Assembly: GCA_036365145.1 (NCBI GenBank)
Contig: JAEOAD010000001.1
Span: 105,215,001-105,279,000 of the forward strand
DNA from: Orientallactaga sibirica
Taxonomy: Eukaryota; Chordata; Mammalia; Rodentia; Dipodidae
Reading direction: 5' to 3'
DNA: 64,000 nucleotides
Positions within the stretch are counted from its first letter, which is position 1. Each line of letters starts with the position of its first letter. A program made the translations under genes and the position numbers. The notes under the pieces are model-generated. The model saw only the letters and a program-made list of their open reading frames with translations, was not told the DNA's origin and made no database searches. Below, one piece after another: positions 10,574 through 21,846 of this stretch.

Positions 10574-10835
10574 GTGTCTTATTTCCCATGGAATGAAAAA
10601 AGCTCTTAAAATAGGACCTGGGGTAGGGTGTGGGTACACATAATGGTCTATGGTTTTGCTGCCTCTGTCTTCCCAAGCCCCAAAGGCTAATGACTTAAGC
10701 AAAGGTCTTAGGTACATTTTTAAAAACTATTTTGTCTTTTAAGCTAATGACTTGGAAATTAGACTTCAGGTGACTCCAAAAGGGCACAGAAGGAGGGAGA
10801 CCAAGGAAATCAAAACCTTTAAGGAAACTGATCTG

Positions 10836-11049
10836 TTTTTATTTTACTATTTGAGAGAGAGAGAGCATGCAAGTGTGGAGGTAAAGAGGCAGATAGAGAA
10901 TGGGCACACTATGGCCTCTAGCTGTTGCAAATGAACTCGATGCGTGTGCTTCCTTGTGCATCTGCCTTTATGTGGGTACTGGGGAATCAAACCTGGGTCC
11001 TTTGGCTTTGCAGGCAAGTGCCTCAACCATTCAACCATCTCTCCAGTCC
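10836..11049 (-). mobile_element. tRNA-headed rodent SINE, antisense
   Basis: On the minus strand it starts with a GGACTGGAGAGATGG-type tRNA-like head (Pol III A and B boxes), has a CT-rich 3' part and ends A-rich. This is the commonest family in the window. It resembles Dip/B2-superfamily elements of jerboas. Confidence 0.88.
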
Positions 11050-11847
11050 CAGTTTTTTAACGCATATAAAAAAGAAAGCCAAGTGACTCATAAAACTGAA
11101 AGCGAAGTCAGAGTGCCCCACCTTGTTCCAGTCCAGCGCAGTGAGCTGGCATCAACAGCCCATCTTCATCCCACCGGAAGCTAACCCAGTGCTGAGGAGG
11201 CTTTATATTTCTCTGTTTCCTTTTTCTTGTTTGGTGCCTTGGAGCATGAGATTCTTGTGGTTGACTAAAGCTGTTTCCTCTTCCATCTCTGGATATCTCT
11301 CATCTTCATCAAATTTAGAGCCAGGAGTAATGATGAGAAATAAAATGAGAGGAATCAAGATAGGGTAATAAGGCAAGCACTTTGTCTTAAAGTGTTGCAA
11401 GCCTTAGCTGAGAACTGCCAAGTCTTCACGAGTCATCTCTAGACAAGTGGGATCAGGTGACCCGGTGGGACCATGGGGACGAGGGCCTTGACCACTATAC
11501 TTGGCACCTAGGAAGTGTCATTTTGTCAAATTTTCTGGAAGGAAAGTAATGAAATGAAAAGGATCTTGGAGTTCTTTTTTGGTTCCTTGGGCACTTCAAG
11601 GACGCACCCAGTTAGAACAGGCACTTGCTGGATGAGGAAGTGACCTAGAGTCCTCCAGGTAACCTGTGTAGGGCAGCCCCAGGAGGTCAAGCACATGGTA
11701 CCTGCATTTTTACCCCAGATAAGCCTAAGACATCTTGTCCTGAATCTGACCCCCTTCCCAAACAGAGGGCCACCCAAGCCTGTCTTGCTCTCTTCTTCCT
11801 TATAGCTGCTAGAGCAGCATGATTGGTCAGTTGAGAGTGTCAAGTTA

Positions 11848-12046
11848 TTTTTTTAAAAAAGATTTTGTATTTATTAGAGATGGGGGTGGGGGGAGAGGGA
11901 GGGAGGGAGGGAAAGAATGGGCACACCAGGACCTGTAGCCACTGCAAATGAACTCCAGGTGCATGTGCCACCATGTGCAGCTAGCTTACATGGGTCCTTA
12001 GACTTCACAGGCATACGCCTTAACCACTAAGCCATTTCTCCAGCCC
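11848..12046 (-). mobile_element. tRNA-headed rodent SINE, antisense
   Basis: Same family. The tRNA-like head ends at 12046 on this strand's right side (CATTTCTCCAGCCC read on +), and the GA-rich tail region lies at 11876-11915. Confidence 0.9.
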
Positions 12047-12069
12047 TCACTTTATTTTTTAAAGTACTT

Positions 12070-12267
12070 TAAAAATATGTTTTATTTATTTATTTGAGAG
12101 AGGGGAAAGGGAGGATGGGCATTCCAGGGCCTCTAGCCACTGTAAACAAACCCCACATGCATGTGTCACCTTGTGTATATGGCTTTACATGGGTACTGGG
12201 GGGATCGAACCTGGGTCCTTAGGCTTTACAGGCAAGCACCTTAACCGCTAAGCCATCTCTCCAGCCT
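12070..12267 (-). mobile_element. tRNA-headed rodent SINE, antisense
   Basis: A second copy of the family immediately beside the preceding one, with a complete head at 12267 and a (TTTA)n-type end at 12080-12095. Confidence 0.92.
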
Positions 12268-12279
12268 GGGTGCCAAGTT

Positions 12280-13530
12280 TTTACTGAGCATTTGTATTTT
12301 ATCTTTAAGAAGAGAGACTGTAAACAGACAAGACATCTTCATGTTTTATAGGGAAGGCAAAAAAGAGCTACAAATGTGTGATTCAGGAAAAAAAAAAAGT
12401 CTTTGGGAAAAGAGGGGGTGGAAACTCCAAGGAGAAACAAGAACATGTTGTCTTTACTGTTCTTGCTGGAAGTAGAGTGGCTCAGAAATCCTCTGCAACA
12501 CAATGGTTACTGACTGAGTGAAGATCTGCCTTCCCATTCCAAGGATGCTGTTTATGCTGTCTGGGGCTGGGAGCAGGTGGAGTGTTTTGTATTGCTGGAC
12601 TCCTGATGGAAGTTGCATTGCTTGGGGAGTGTTAGAATGGCGTGTGTTTGTGTGCATATGTGCATGTGTGATGTGCATGTGTGCAGCTAGTGGTCCCGTG
12701 GGTTGGTTTCTCTGCTAGTCTTCAGTAGACTTGCAGCTGCATTTTTCTTCACTATTTTAATTGCAGTACCTGCTCCGGGATTGTTGGTGCTATTGGGGAG
12801 GTGATGACTGAATACAAGGGTTAAGAATGGAGCCGGACAAGTGAAAATTGAATTTGGCTTCGCCACAGTTTTCATTAATTTATTTATAAGACTATGACTC
12901 TATGAAATTATTTTCCATGGCATATCCTCAGTTATCAGGTGTCCATTCAATTTTAATTGACAACATGAGATTCCTGTGGTAACCCCCCCGAGTACAGATC
13001 GCCTAGGGCTCTGCGGGGTTTGTGGGAAGAAAAGCTTGGACAAGTTTCCATTAAGTTCTGAATCGGGCAATTGGAAAAGAGAATAGAAAAAGTGGCTGAA
13101 AAGAAGGACAAGTTGTTAGTGTTGCCTGCTCTGCTTAGAAGGGGGACCTCCTCTCAGACAAGAGCTGCTGTCTCGCCAGGAATTCCAAACTCGCAGAGGG
13201 ACCTGCCCCACGCACAAAAGTTGTTTGAACATGATGGGGAATTGTCACAGTAATTAGTGCAATCTCCGCTTACTTATGGGCCTTTTTTTTTTTTTCCACA
13301 AAGAGGGTAGAGGGACAAAAGAGACATACTCATCTTTAGCTGTCCACTTTGGATGGACTGCCTCTGAGTGGGTGGAGGCTGTGCCCATGTGGGGGGGAAC
13401 CTCTAGTTACTCATTTTTAATGTGGTTTATTACTCTGCTTAGACAGGTAGAGATATTTTTTTTACCATCCCATCTTTATTGTATTCTTTTAATTTGGTTA
13501 ATCTGCTTTGATGCACACATGCAGTGTTTT
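12280..13530 (+). other. Tcf7l2: unique intron 3 sequence with AT-rich core
   Basis: No exon seen. The segment 12840-13060 is AT-rich, CpG-containing and rich in TAATT cores (TTCATTAATT near 12873, TTTTAATTGA near 12952); it may be a conserved element (see findings). A T-run lies at 13281-13295. Confidence 0.5.
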
Positions 13531-13539
13531 TTCTTTTAA

Positions 13540-13692
13540 ATTATTTTGATTGTGGTGAACTTTACAGTATGAACATACTGCATGTTGGTTATAATCCCAT
13601 TGATTTATACACTTACATCCCCACTCCCCTGGCCCCATTCTACTGAGGGCCCTCTGGGGTTGTTGGTATTTGCTATTGGGTTGTGAATGCAC
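13540..13692 (-). mobile_element. possible L1 3'-end fragment
   Basis: Sequence of the type TGTGGTGAACTTTACAGTATG, followed by a C-rich stretch and CCATTCTACTGAGGGC, resembles rodent L1 3' UTR material. It has no coding content. The identification is tentative. Confidence 0.35.
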
Positions 13693-13722
13693 TAGTCAGT
13701 TTGTTTGTTTATTTGCTTAATC

Positions 13723-13904
13723 ATTTTTTTATTTGCAAGTGGATAGAGGAGAGAGAGAATGAGTGAGAAAGGGGGAAATGGTTGTGTCAGGGCTTTGTGC
13801 ATGTACTTTGCGTATCTTGCTTTATGTGGGTACTGGGGAATCTAACCCGGGTTGTCAAGCTTTGCAAGCAAGCACCTTTAAGTGCTGAGCCATCTTTCCA
13901 ACAC
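13723..13904 (-). mobile_element. tRNA-headed rodent SINE, antisense
   Basis: Diverged copy of the family, first of five placed nose to tail up to 14819. Confidence 0.85.
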
Positions 13905-13929
13905 TAACTATCAGTCAGTAGTTTTAAAA

Positions 13930-14127
13930 ATTTTTTAACTTACTTATTTGCCAGTGAAGAGGGAGGAAGAGGGAGAGAATATGAGTGTGCCAGGGCATAG
14001 TGCCACTGCAAACAAACTTCAGATGCATGCACCACGTTGTGCATCAGGCTTTATGTGGGTACTGGAGTATTGAACCTGGGTTGTTAGGCTTTACAGGCCT
14101 AAACTGCTGAGCCATCTTTCCAGCTCT
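13930..14127 (-). mobile_element. tRNA-headed rodent SINE, antisense
   Basis: Second of the five-element cluster, with a diverged head (GCCATCTTTCCAGCTC on +). Confidence 0.88.
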
Positions 14128-14144
14128 GTTTTTTTTTCCTTTCA

Positions 14145-14350
14145 GTATTTATTTAGAGAGAGAGAGAGACAGAAGGAGGAGGAGGAGAGAGAGATTGAGA
14201 ATGGGCATGTTAGGGCTTTCTGCTACTGCAAACAAACTCCATCTGCATGTACCACTTTGTTCATCTAGCGTACATGGGTACTGGGGAATCAAACCTGTGT
14301 CCTTAGGCTTCACAGGCAAGCACCTTAACTGCTAAGTCATCTCTCCAGCC
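14145..14350 (-). mobile_element. tRNA-headed rodent SINE, antisense
   Basis: Third of the cluster, with a (GA)n/(GGA)n tract at 14156-14200. Confidence 0.9.
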
Positions 14351-14356
14351 TAGTTT

Positions 14357-14605
14357 TTTAAAAAAATATTTTATTTTTCTTTATTTATTTGAGAGAGAAA
14401 AATAGAAAGAGAGAGAGAGAGAGAGAGAGAAATAGGCAGGGAGAGAGAGAGAGAATGGGTACTCCAGGGCCTCCAGTCACTGCAAATGAACTCCAGATGC
14501 ATGTGCCCCCTTGTGCATCTGGCTTACGTGGGTCCTGGGGCATTGAACCTGGGTCCTTTGGCTTTGCAGGCAAGCACTTTAACCACTAAGCCATTTTTCC
14601 ATCCC
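14357..14605 (-). mobile_element. tRNA-headed rodent SINE, antisense
   Basis: Fourth of the cluster, with a long GA microsatellite (14391-14456) and a near-complete body. Confidence 0.92.
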
Positions 14606-14614
14606 GGCCCCCTG

Positions 14615-14637
14615 TTTTTTTTTAAAAATTTTAATTT

Positions 14638-14681
<44 letters not shown>

Positions 14682-14819
14682 ATGGGCACACCAGGGCCTT
14701 TTGCCACAACAAACAAAGTCCAGACACATATACTACATTGTATATCTGGCTTTACATGGTTACTGTGGAATTGAATCCAGGCTATCAGACATTGTAAGCA
14801 TGAACCATCTCCCCAGCCC
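14615..14819 (-). mobile_element. tRNA-headed rodent SINE, antisense
   Basis: Fifth of the cluster. The pure (GA)n run at 14642-14679 is the expanded 3' part; the head is diverged. Confidence 0.9.
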
Positions 14820-16207
14820 TGTGTCTATGTAGTGTTTTTATATATTTAGAAAATGTACAGTTCTCTCTGATTCCACCATATCCTAAAATACTGTCTTATG
14901 CTATGAACAGTGTAGAATTAGACTTGATTTTTTAAAATTAGTTATTACTGTGTTGTGTATATTTTAGTTCAAAATTTATGTGAAATCCATCCCCTTGCCT
15001 TTTTTTTTTTTTTTTTTCCTTTCAAGAATGAACACACTGGATTGAATAACTTCCCTTCCAAGGAACAGGATACAAGTTAATTAGGACTGAAACTCCTTTG
15101 TAGTCCAAATGATGATTATGTTCTAGTAACGCAGACATGTTCTGGTAACAGGAATAATACCCCAGTAGTGGTTATAATACAGCTCCAGATGTTTGGAGAG
15201 GTGACTGATTGACTGCAGCGAGTGGGATGGCTGGGGAGCTCACGTGGTTATCTGGTGTGTCCTCACTTGTCTGTATATGCAATTGGAAGTGTGTTTTTAG
15301 ATAATTATTGAGATCTTTTAGTGAATATTGGACTTTATAAAACAAATTCGCAGATGGAGTTTGTTTTCCCAGTTGGTAGTATCCTAAGATTAATGTCTAT
15401 TATGATTTGGGAGGATGAGAATTTGGTGAGGCATTTTGGAGTTCCTTTTAGTTGGGGGCTACTGCCTTTTGTGACAGGTTGTGTAGGGCTGCAGAAGAAG
15501 CCTTGGCCCCTGCATCATGTTCTGAGTAAGCCAGTGACTTAACCGAGAGGTGGTCCTTAGCAGACTTGGGCTCTTGGGCAATGCTTGGCTCTCTTTGGGG
15601 AAGTGTGGATTACTAGAGAGCGGGCTGCGGAGATTTCAGCCTAAGACCCAACGGCTTAGTCATTGTGAAAGAATGTATAAGGCCTCGGGTGGCCCCTGAA
15701 ATCTGTGGACACATTTGTTTTCCCAGAAATAGAATTGTGTTGGAGAGCCAGGACCTACTTATTAGAACTCGGGGGAGGCGCTTGAACTTGTTGCAGTCTT
15801 GTGGCTTCTCACAACCCTTCTTCTCAAAGTCCTTACTGTCTCCTGCGTGTCGCAACTCTGGTGACTTTTTGCAGTGCACCATTAATTTTTCTTTAGTGTC
15901 CTGCTCAGCACACCCTGGCTTCCTTTATGTCTTCATGGCATCAGTCTTTCCTTTTCATGTCATTGATTCTCATCCTGCCCCTCCTCCCCCTTTTGCTTAT
16001 TGAATTGGTGTTTTTTTTTTTTTTTTAAGCTTAGATCACTATGATCACCTTATCCATAGCAACAAATAAAAGTACATAGGACTTGATTGAATGCCAAGGC
16101 TGTAAGTTCAATCTAGGGAGGTTTGTCTGCGATTCATGAACTGCTTAAGATGTGACCTTGTAGTTTGTGACATAAGCAGAACGCTTTGGTTTGGTTTCTT
16201 CCTACAG
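14820..16207 (+). other. Tcf7l2: unique distal intron 3
   Basis: Contains T-runs at 14999-15017 and 16011-16026, otherwise unique. It leads into the exon 4 acceptor. No other exon recognised. Confidence 0.6.
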
Positions 16208-16276
16208 CTCCATTTTCAGTCCGGCAACACTCATTACTCTGCGTACAAAACGATTGAACACCAGATTGCAATTCAG
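16208..16276 (+). CDS. Tcf7l2: Tcf7l2 coding exon 4
   Basis: A 69-bp exon encoding LHFQSGNTHYSAYKTIEHQI followed by Ala-Ile-Gln (residues 128-150), matching the TCF7L2 segment that follows SLSPTART. The acceptor CTACAG ends at 16207 and the donor GTAGGA starts at 16277. Both boundaries are phase 0, so the exon can be included or skipped without a frame change. Relative to the human protein as I remember it, the Ser before Thr is Asn here and a Val is Ile. The next coding exon (beginning YLQMKWPLL in the family) was not found and must lie to the right of the window. Confidence 0.97.
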
Positions 16277-16363
16277 GTAGGAAATGCAAGAGATTCTGAA
16301 GTTTGAATGATCAATGTGTAGGTCTCCTGTGTCTTTCATTCTCTGCCCCTCCTCCCCCACCTA

Positions 16364-16449
16364 GATGATGATGATGATGTCATTATGATGATGGTGATGG
16401 TGTGGTGGTGGTGGTGGTGGTGGCGGCGGCGGTGGTGGTGGTGGTGGTT
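16364..16449 (+). repeat. (GAT)n(GGT)n(GGC)n trinucleotide repeat
   Basis: About 86 bp of GAT, then GGT with three GGC units, only 88 bp past the exon 4 donor. The G-rich strand is the transcribed sense, so the pre-mRNA could form two-tier G-quadruplexes. Confidence 0.95.
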
Positions 16450-17219
16450 GAATCATTGGGGGTTGTGGGAAGCAAAGAGAAGCAGTAGAAATACTGCTAG
16501 AATGATTTAAAGACATGGCAAAAAAAAAAAAAAGCTGCTTATGTTTATGGTTTAAGAATGTCTCCATCAGGAGATTGCGGATGCACAGACCCCAGTTTGT
16601 TGCTTTTTACTTAAGGAGGGACCTTGAGTTGGGAGGAAAAGAGGGCGGCAGAATATGAGCAGGAAGAATTAAGGGAGGAGATGGGCCAGGAGGCTATGTG
16701 ATAGCCAGAGAGAGCTGTTTCCGGTGGATCAAAATCATGTTAAGTGGTGCTAAGAATACCACTTTTGACCTGATCGTCCTGAAATGTTGATTTATCTTGG
16801 CCTGTTGACATATGACACTAACAGGGGTGGAAGGGAAAGGCGACAGATCCCAGCTTCTGATGAGTGTTTCCTGCTCACGTAGGATTTCCATTCTCTTAAA
16901 TCCAGAGGCTAAACAAACCACAGGCTGATACAGACTTGGGCTAAATGAAGCCAGCAGAAGGCCATGGTGGAACCAGAGTCAGTCACATGATTTCTGCCCT
17001 TTTAGGATGCATGTTCTCTTGGTGTACCTCATGGTACCAGAGCTTCTTGAGTGTTGTGCTAATTTAGCCCTTGGCCAGGAGGCTTTGGGAAGCTTTAGTT
17101 GTGGTCTGGAGTGCTGGCTTTGGTTCCTCTGTTCCTGCATGTTGGGATTGACTGGTGGATAAGCCTCGTTATCCCATCACTTCCTTTCTTCTAGAAAGCC
17201 CTTACCCATCACTTGTGCA
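16450..17219 (+). other. Tcf7l2: unique intron 4 sequence
   Basis: No gene or interspersed repeat recognised. Confidence 0.6.
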
Positions 17220-17260
17220 GGTATGTGTGTGTGTGTGTGCGCGCGCGTGCATGAGAGTAC

Positions 17261-17290
<30 letters not shown>
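17220..17290 (+). repeat. (TG)n/(CG)n alternating tract
   Basis: About 70 bp of nearly perfect alternating purine-pyrimidine: TG, then CG at 17239-17247, then TG again. It is prone to Z-DNA. Confidence 0.92.
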
Positions 17291-17291
<1 letters not shown>

Positions 17292-17562
17292 GGGGTGTGG
17301 AGTCTTATGGAACTGCAACCGTCCTACATCTTTGTAGCTTAGCTCTTTCAAATGTGCATCTTCCTTGGTACTACTTTGAAATAGCCATGACCCCCAGGAA
17401 AATGGGATCATTCCACTAGTGAAAAAGCATGCATTAGCAGGCCTTATTTTTTGTGGACTCCTGGTCTTTTTGTATTTATTTAAAGGCTATAGTCATTGAA
17501 CTTAAGGATATTTTGGTTATCTCTGTGGTTGGGGTATTGATATTTTGTATCTATTTTATTGT

Positions 17563-17706
17563 ATTTTTTTGTTCTGAGACATGGTCTCACTCTAGCCTAG
17601 GCTGACTTGGAACTTACTTTGTAGTCCAGTCTGGACTTAAATTCATGGCAATCCTACCTCAGTCTCCCGAAAGCTAGGTTTATAGGTGTGAGCCATTATA
17701 CTCAGT
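17563..17706 (-). mobile_element. B1 SINE, antisense
   Basis: Read on +, it runs from GAGACATGGTCTCACTCTAG to GTGTGAGCCATTATACTCAG, the reverse of a B1. Confidence 0.88.
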
Positions 17707-17732
17707 TTCTGTGTGTAGAGAAAAGTACAACT

Positions 17733-17936
17733 CTTTTTTTTTTTTTTAAGTTAATTTATTTGTGAGAGACAGAGACAGAGAGAATGGACACACCATGGCC
17801 TCTTGACACTGTGAACCAATTCCAGATGCATGCTCCACATTCTGCATCTGGCTTTACATGGGTACTGGGGAATCAAACCCGGGCCATCAGGCTTTGCAAG
17901 TAAGCACCTTTAGCATCTGAGTCATCTCCCCAGTCT
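17733..17936 (-). mobile_element. tRNA-headed rodent SINE, antisense
   Basis: Family copy with head GTCATCTCCCCAGTCT (on +). Imperfect flanking duplications (AAAGTACAACTCTTTT and AAAGCACAGCTTTTTC) are visible. Confidence 0.88.
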
Positions 17937-17939
17937 GAA

Positions 17940-19360
17940 AGCACAGCTTTTTCCCCTGCACACTGAGATAGTCTCAGAACTAGCTGGCACACTTGCTGTT
18001 GGACCCCGCTTCCTTTGATTAAGGTCTAGTACATGTTGCTTTCAAAAAACAGTTTAGACTCAGGGCTTGGTTGGAGAACAAGCCCATACTCCCAACTCTC
18101 CATGAATGGGTGGGTGAACACAGTGTCCTGAGGCCTAGTAGATCTCTGGAGGGCTGGAAAATCCTGTTGCCCAGGGTGTGGGAATTGTTGAAGCTGAATA
18201 GGGTAGTGATCCTTATCTTGGTGTGGAAAGGCTGGCTGGGGCCATGTCACTGGGAGACCAGCCGAGACCAGACCAGCTGTTGAATCTTTACACCAGGCAC
18301 TGAAGTGCCCCTTGTTTGGTGGAGCAGTTCGTCCTTCTCCAAGCCACCTGGCACGGTGCAGGCCCTGCGGAGCGCCTTCTCGGGAGGAAGATGGAGTAAA
18401 TTACAGAGCTCATTGTTTGGAGGACTTAGACCATCACTATTCCTCCATGAACAGGTAGCATTGTTCTCCCCCGCTTCTATTTGCAAAGGCCTGATGCCCA
18501 TGTGGGCAAACAGAGAGACATTTTATTAGAGACCCGGCAGCATGCTTTCAGAAGTGTTCATTCTCCCTCTGCTTCTGTGAGACCAGCACGGGGCCAAGCC
18601 AAATGGCAGCTAGCTGTAATTTTAGTGTGATCATCAAAGGATAAATGGCCAAAAACAAAACAAAAGAAACAAAGGGGGGAAAAAAAGAGGAAACCTCAGA
18701 CAAAATGAGATTGTTTCCTGAGTTCTCAGCAGCAGCGGGTGGGAGGGGCGAGGAGAGAAGGTGGTACCTGGAGGAGGGACCTTTCTGTCCCCCCCCCTAC
18801 CCCACACCACACACCATACACCATTCTCCCATCCAGGGCTTAAATGCAACGTGATGTCCGGGTGGAATTTTCTTCTTAACACTGTGTTTCAATAGGAGCT
18901 CAGCTTGTTTCTGTCCTAAGCTCCATCTTAAAATAACCTGGTAGTATGACACCGTGAATCACATGAGTTCATCCCCTCACCCTGCCTGTCCCGCCTGTAA
19001 TCTTGGCACTCAGCTAACTTCCATCCATGTGTGAATGGCCTCTGAGTGATTATTCTATAGACAGGTCACTCATAAAAGGTTTGGGGCCAGTATTAGTTGC
19101 TATGCTGGGATCTTAACCGCTTTAAGACTGCCTTCTAGCTCTCCTTGGTTCTGAAAAGACAGTAGCCATATGCAGATGGCCACGGTCTTCCACAATGGCT
19201 AAGACAAGTATAACTGGAATGAAAGTTGAAAGGCCTTACAAATACATAGTTGTTTAATTCTGTTGGCTTTTCTTCAATGTTTTGTGTTGGTGATTGAACC
19301 AAGGGCCTCATATATGCTAAGCACATGCTTGGTCACTGAGCCCCTTGACATTGTTGAAAA
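17940..19360 (+). other. Tcf7l2: unique intron 4 sequence
   Basis: No exon seen. 18040-18560 has several open frames without a recognisable product. A C-rich run lies near 18789-18800. 19265-19345 may be an old ID-type remnant. Confidence 0.5.
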
Positions 19361-19365
19361 AAAAA

Positions 19366-19520
19366 TTTTTTTTTTTTGTTTTTCAAGGTAGGGTTTCACT
19401 CTGGTCCAGGCTGACCTGGAATTAACTATGTAGTCTCAGGGTGGCCTTGAACTCTCGGCGATCCTCCTACCTCCGCCTCCCAAGTGCTGGGATTAAAGGT
19501 GTGTGCCACCATGCCTGGCT
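19366..19520 (-). mobile_element. B1 SINE, antisense
   Basis: Full-length reversed B1, ending GTGTGCCACCATGCCTGGCT on +. Confidence 0.93.
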
Positions 19521-19530
19521 TTGAAATTTA

Positions 19531-19750
19531 AAAAAAATATATATTTTATTTATTTATTTGAGAGAGAGAAAGAGAGAAGAGAGAGAGAGAGAGAGAGAAA
19601 ATGGGCACACCACGGCTCCAGCCACTGCAAATGTACTCCAGGTGCATGCGCCCCCTTGTGCCGCTGGCTTACGTGAGTCCTGGAGAGTCGAACAGGGAAC
19701 CTTTGGCTTTGCAGGCAAACACCTTAACTGCTAAGCCATCCCTCCAGCCC
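19531..19750 (-). mobile_element. tRNA-headed rodent SINE, antisense
   Basis: Full-length copy inserted next to the B1. Target duplication TTGAAATTTA occurs at 19521-19530 and 19757-19766. Confidence 0.92.
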
Positions 19751-20169
19751 CTGTTGTTGAAATTTAAGTAAGCACAGTACACAGGTCAGCATCTCTGAGA
19801 CCATCATCTACATCATTATGTAGAATTAGGTAACATGTATCTCTATCATCAGATAATATATATATTTTTAGGTTTTAGGGCTATATAGTCTCTTTGGCAA
19901 CTATTCAATGCAGTTATTTTGGTTTGGAAACATCTTAAGATAAACTCAAAAGAATAAATATGGGCATGCCTCAATAAAACTTTATTTATGCAAACAAACA
20001 TTGGCCTCATGAACTATAGTTTGCTGGTCTTTGATTAAAACTTTTGTCTGCCTTATTACCCTTTCTTCCCATTCTTCCGGCTTCATCCTCTCACCTTTCC
20101 CTCTAATCTCCAATGAAAACCATCATAGTGGATTATTTTTGCCTGTTCTTTTTTTTTTTTTTTTTTTTT

Positions 20170-20385
20170 TTTGCTTCATATGAGTGGAATCTGGAATCAT
20201 GTACCATGTACTGTTCATGTCTGTTGCATCCACGTTGTAGTCACAATGTCTTTTTTTCTCTTCATTTCCATGAGTATTTCATGTATTAATGGGCCCCAAT
20301 CATTTCTCATTTAGATGTTGTTGGATATTTGCTATTGTGAATAAAGCTCTAGTAACAGTCTCATACATCTTTTAGGGGAATGTAG
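20170..20385 (+). mobile_element. old L1 3'-region fragment
   Basis: Phrases such as CATATGAGTGGAATC, CATCCACGTTGTAG and TTTGCTATTGTGAATAAAGC are characteristic of ancient mammalian L1 (L1M-type) sequence. Heavily diverged. A T-run lies at 20152-20172. Confidence 0.6.
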
Positions 20386-20484
20386 GTTGTCTGTTCCTGT
20401 TGTTTATATCATAAAAGTGCACTGGAAAAGTGCACTGGGGATGAAGAGTAAGTTAGTGTGTACTTAGCTTTGCGTTGACTTTTT

Positions 20485-20709
20485 AAAAGTTTTTTTGTTT
20501 ATTTATTTATTTGAGAGTGACAGAGAGAGAAAGAGGCAGATAGATAGAGAATGGGCGCATCAGGGCCTCCAGCCACTGCAAATGAACTCCAGATGCACAC
20601 GCCACATGGTGCATCTCGCTTACGTGGGTTCTGGGGAATCTAGTCTCAAACCGGGGTCCTTAGGCTTCACAGGCAAGTGCTTAACCGCTAAGCCATCTCT
20701 CCAGGCCCC
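20485..20709 (-). mobile_element. tRNA-headed rodent SINE, antisense
   Basis: Family copy flanked by duplications TGCGTTGACTTTTT (20471-20484) and TGCATTGACTTTTT (20710-20723). Confidence 0.93.
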
Positions 20710-20723
20710 TGCATTGACTTTTT

Positions 20724-21688
20724 GAATGAGCCCTGTGCCCTGCATTTTGAATGCTGTCATTGAAATGTACTGCACGTAGTAGTTGTTAGGGGTGTGAGTA
20801 GCATATTGGGTGAGAGTGTGATAAAATGTGATCAGAGACCACTTTTAGCCCTGTTTTGCTGGCCTTTCATACAGGGGTCTGGTCTCTGGACACAGCTCCT
20901 AAGAACGCCTCCTATCCTATTAACTGATGCAGAGGGCTCAGGCTCAATTCCGGGTGATGAAGCCCCATTGTAGATTTCCACAACCAGGGCCGTTTTCCTA
21001 TAGATACATGGTTGTAGATACACAGGTAGGCATCACTGGTGCCTCCCTGAAGGAAGCTCTTCCAATCCTCCTCCTACTACTCTTGTCTTTATTCCAGCTC
21101 CAAGAGTGCAATCCTCAGTCAAGGTCAAGACCCACAGACGATGTTTCCTTTGGTTCTCAGAAAAGCTACTTGAGAACCATTTAAGCTTTGTTTTAAGAGT
21201 ATTTTGGCTAAAGGTTGATATTTTAACACTAAGTCAGATGTGATTTAGGAAAAAAACAAAACAAAACACCTCCACACACAGCAAAAACAAACCGTGTGGA
21301 CCTTTCGTGGTTGTTTTTCTTCTAAGATGTGGAGGGGCTTGTGTATGTGTGTGCACGAGCACGCATGTGTGTGCTTGTGCACAGAGACAACTAGGAGAAG
21401 ATCCAGAAGAAATGGACCATTTTATTTGTTTACACAGCTGAGCGGTGCAGCCTGTGCTGTGGATATTGTGGGTTCCCACTTGTCCGCTTGGCTTGCAAGA
21501 CCCCATGTGAGCTTTGCCAAAGCATAACGCTTCCTCTTGGTCCTATAGAGCTCCTGCAGGGCTTCCTGTGGCTGGTAGGACCTTCTGTTAGGGGTTGGGT
21601 GCTTTGTGGAGAATTCCTCATACCATTCTGGCTTCTTAATCCCACATGTGAAATGGATGTCTAGTCCACATCTCACCATTAAGATTCT
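20724..21688 (+). other. Tcf7l2: unique intron 4 sequence
   Basis: No gene recognised. A TG/CG-rich stretch lies at 21335-21382. Confidence 0.55.
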
Positions 21689-21846
21689 TAGGTGTGGTGG
21701 CGCATGCCTTTAGTCCCAGCACTCTGGAAGTTGAGGTAGGAGGATTGCTGTGAGTTCAAGGCCATCCTGAGACTATCTAGTGAATTCCAGGTCAGCCTGG
21801 GTTAGAGTGAGACTCTACCTTGAAACAACAACAACGACAAAACCAA
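21689..21846 (+). mobile_element. B1 SINE, sense
   Basis: B1 from GGTGTGGTGGCGCATGCC to an ACAACAACAACGAC tail. Confidence 0.92.

Larger units (their letters stand above)
2305..16207 (+). other. Tcf7l2: Tcf7l2 intron 3
   Basis: A 13.9-kb phase 0 intron. The first 8 kb (to about 10.44 kb) has no interspersed repeat that I recognise, only simple repeats. After that come B1 and tRNA-headed SINEs. The acceptor is a pyrimidine tract ending TTCCTACAG at 16207. No coding exon is visible between exons 3 and 4. Confidence 0.93.

Noticed and set aside
16361..16567. Poly-Pro/poly-His open frame on the minus strand
   Set aside because: Translation of the GGT/GAT trinucleotide repeat.
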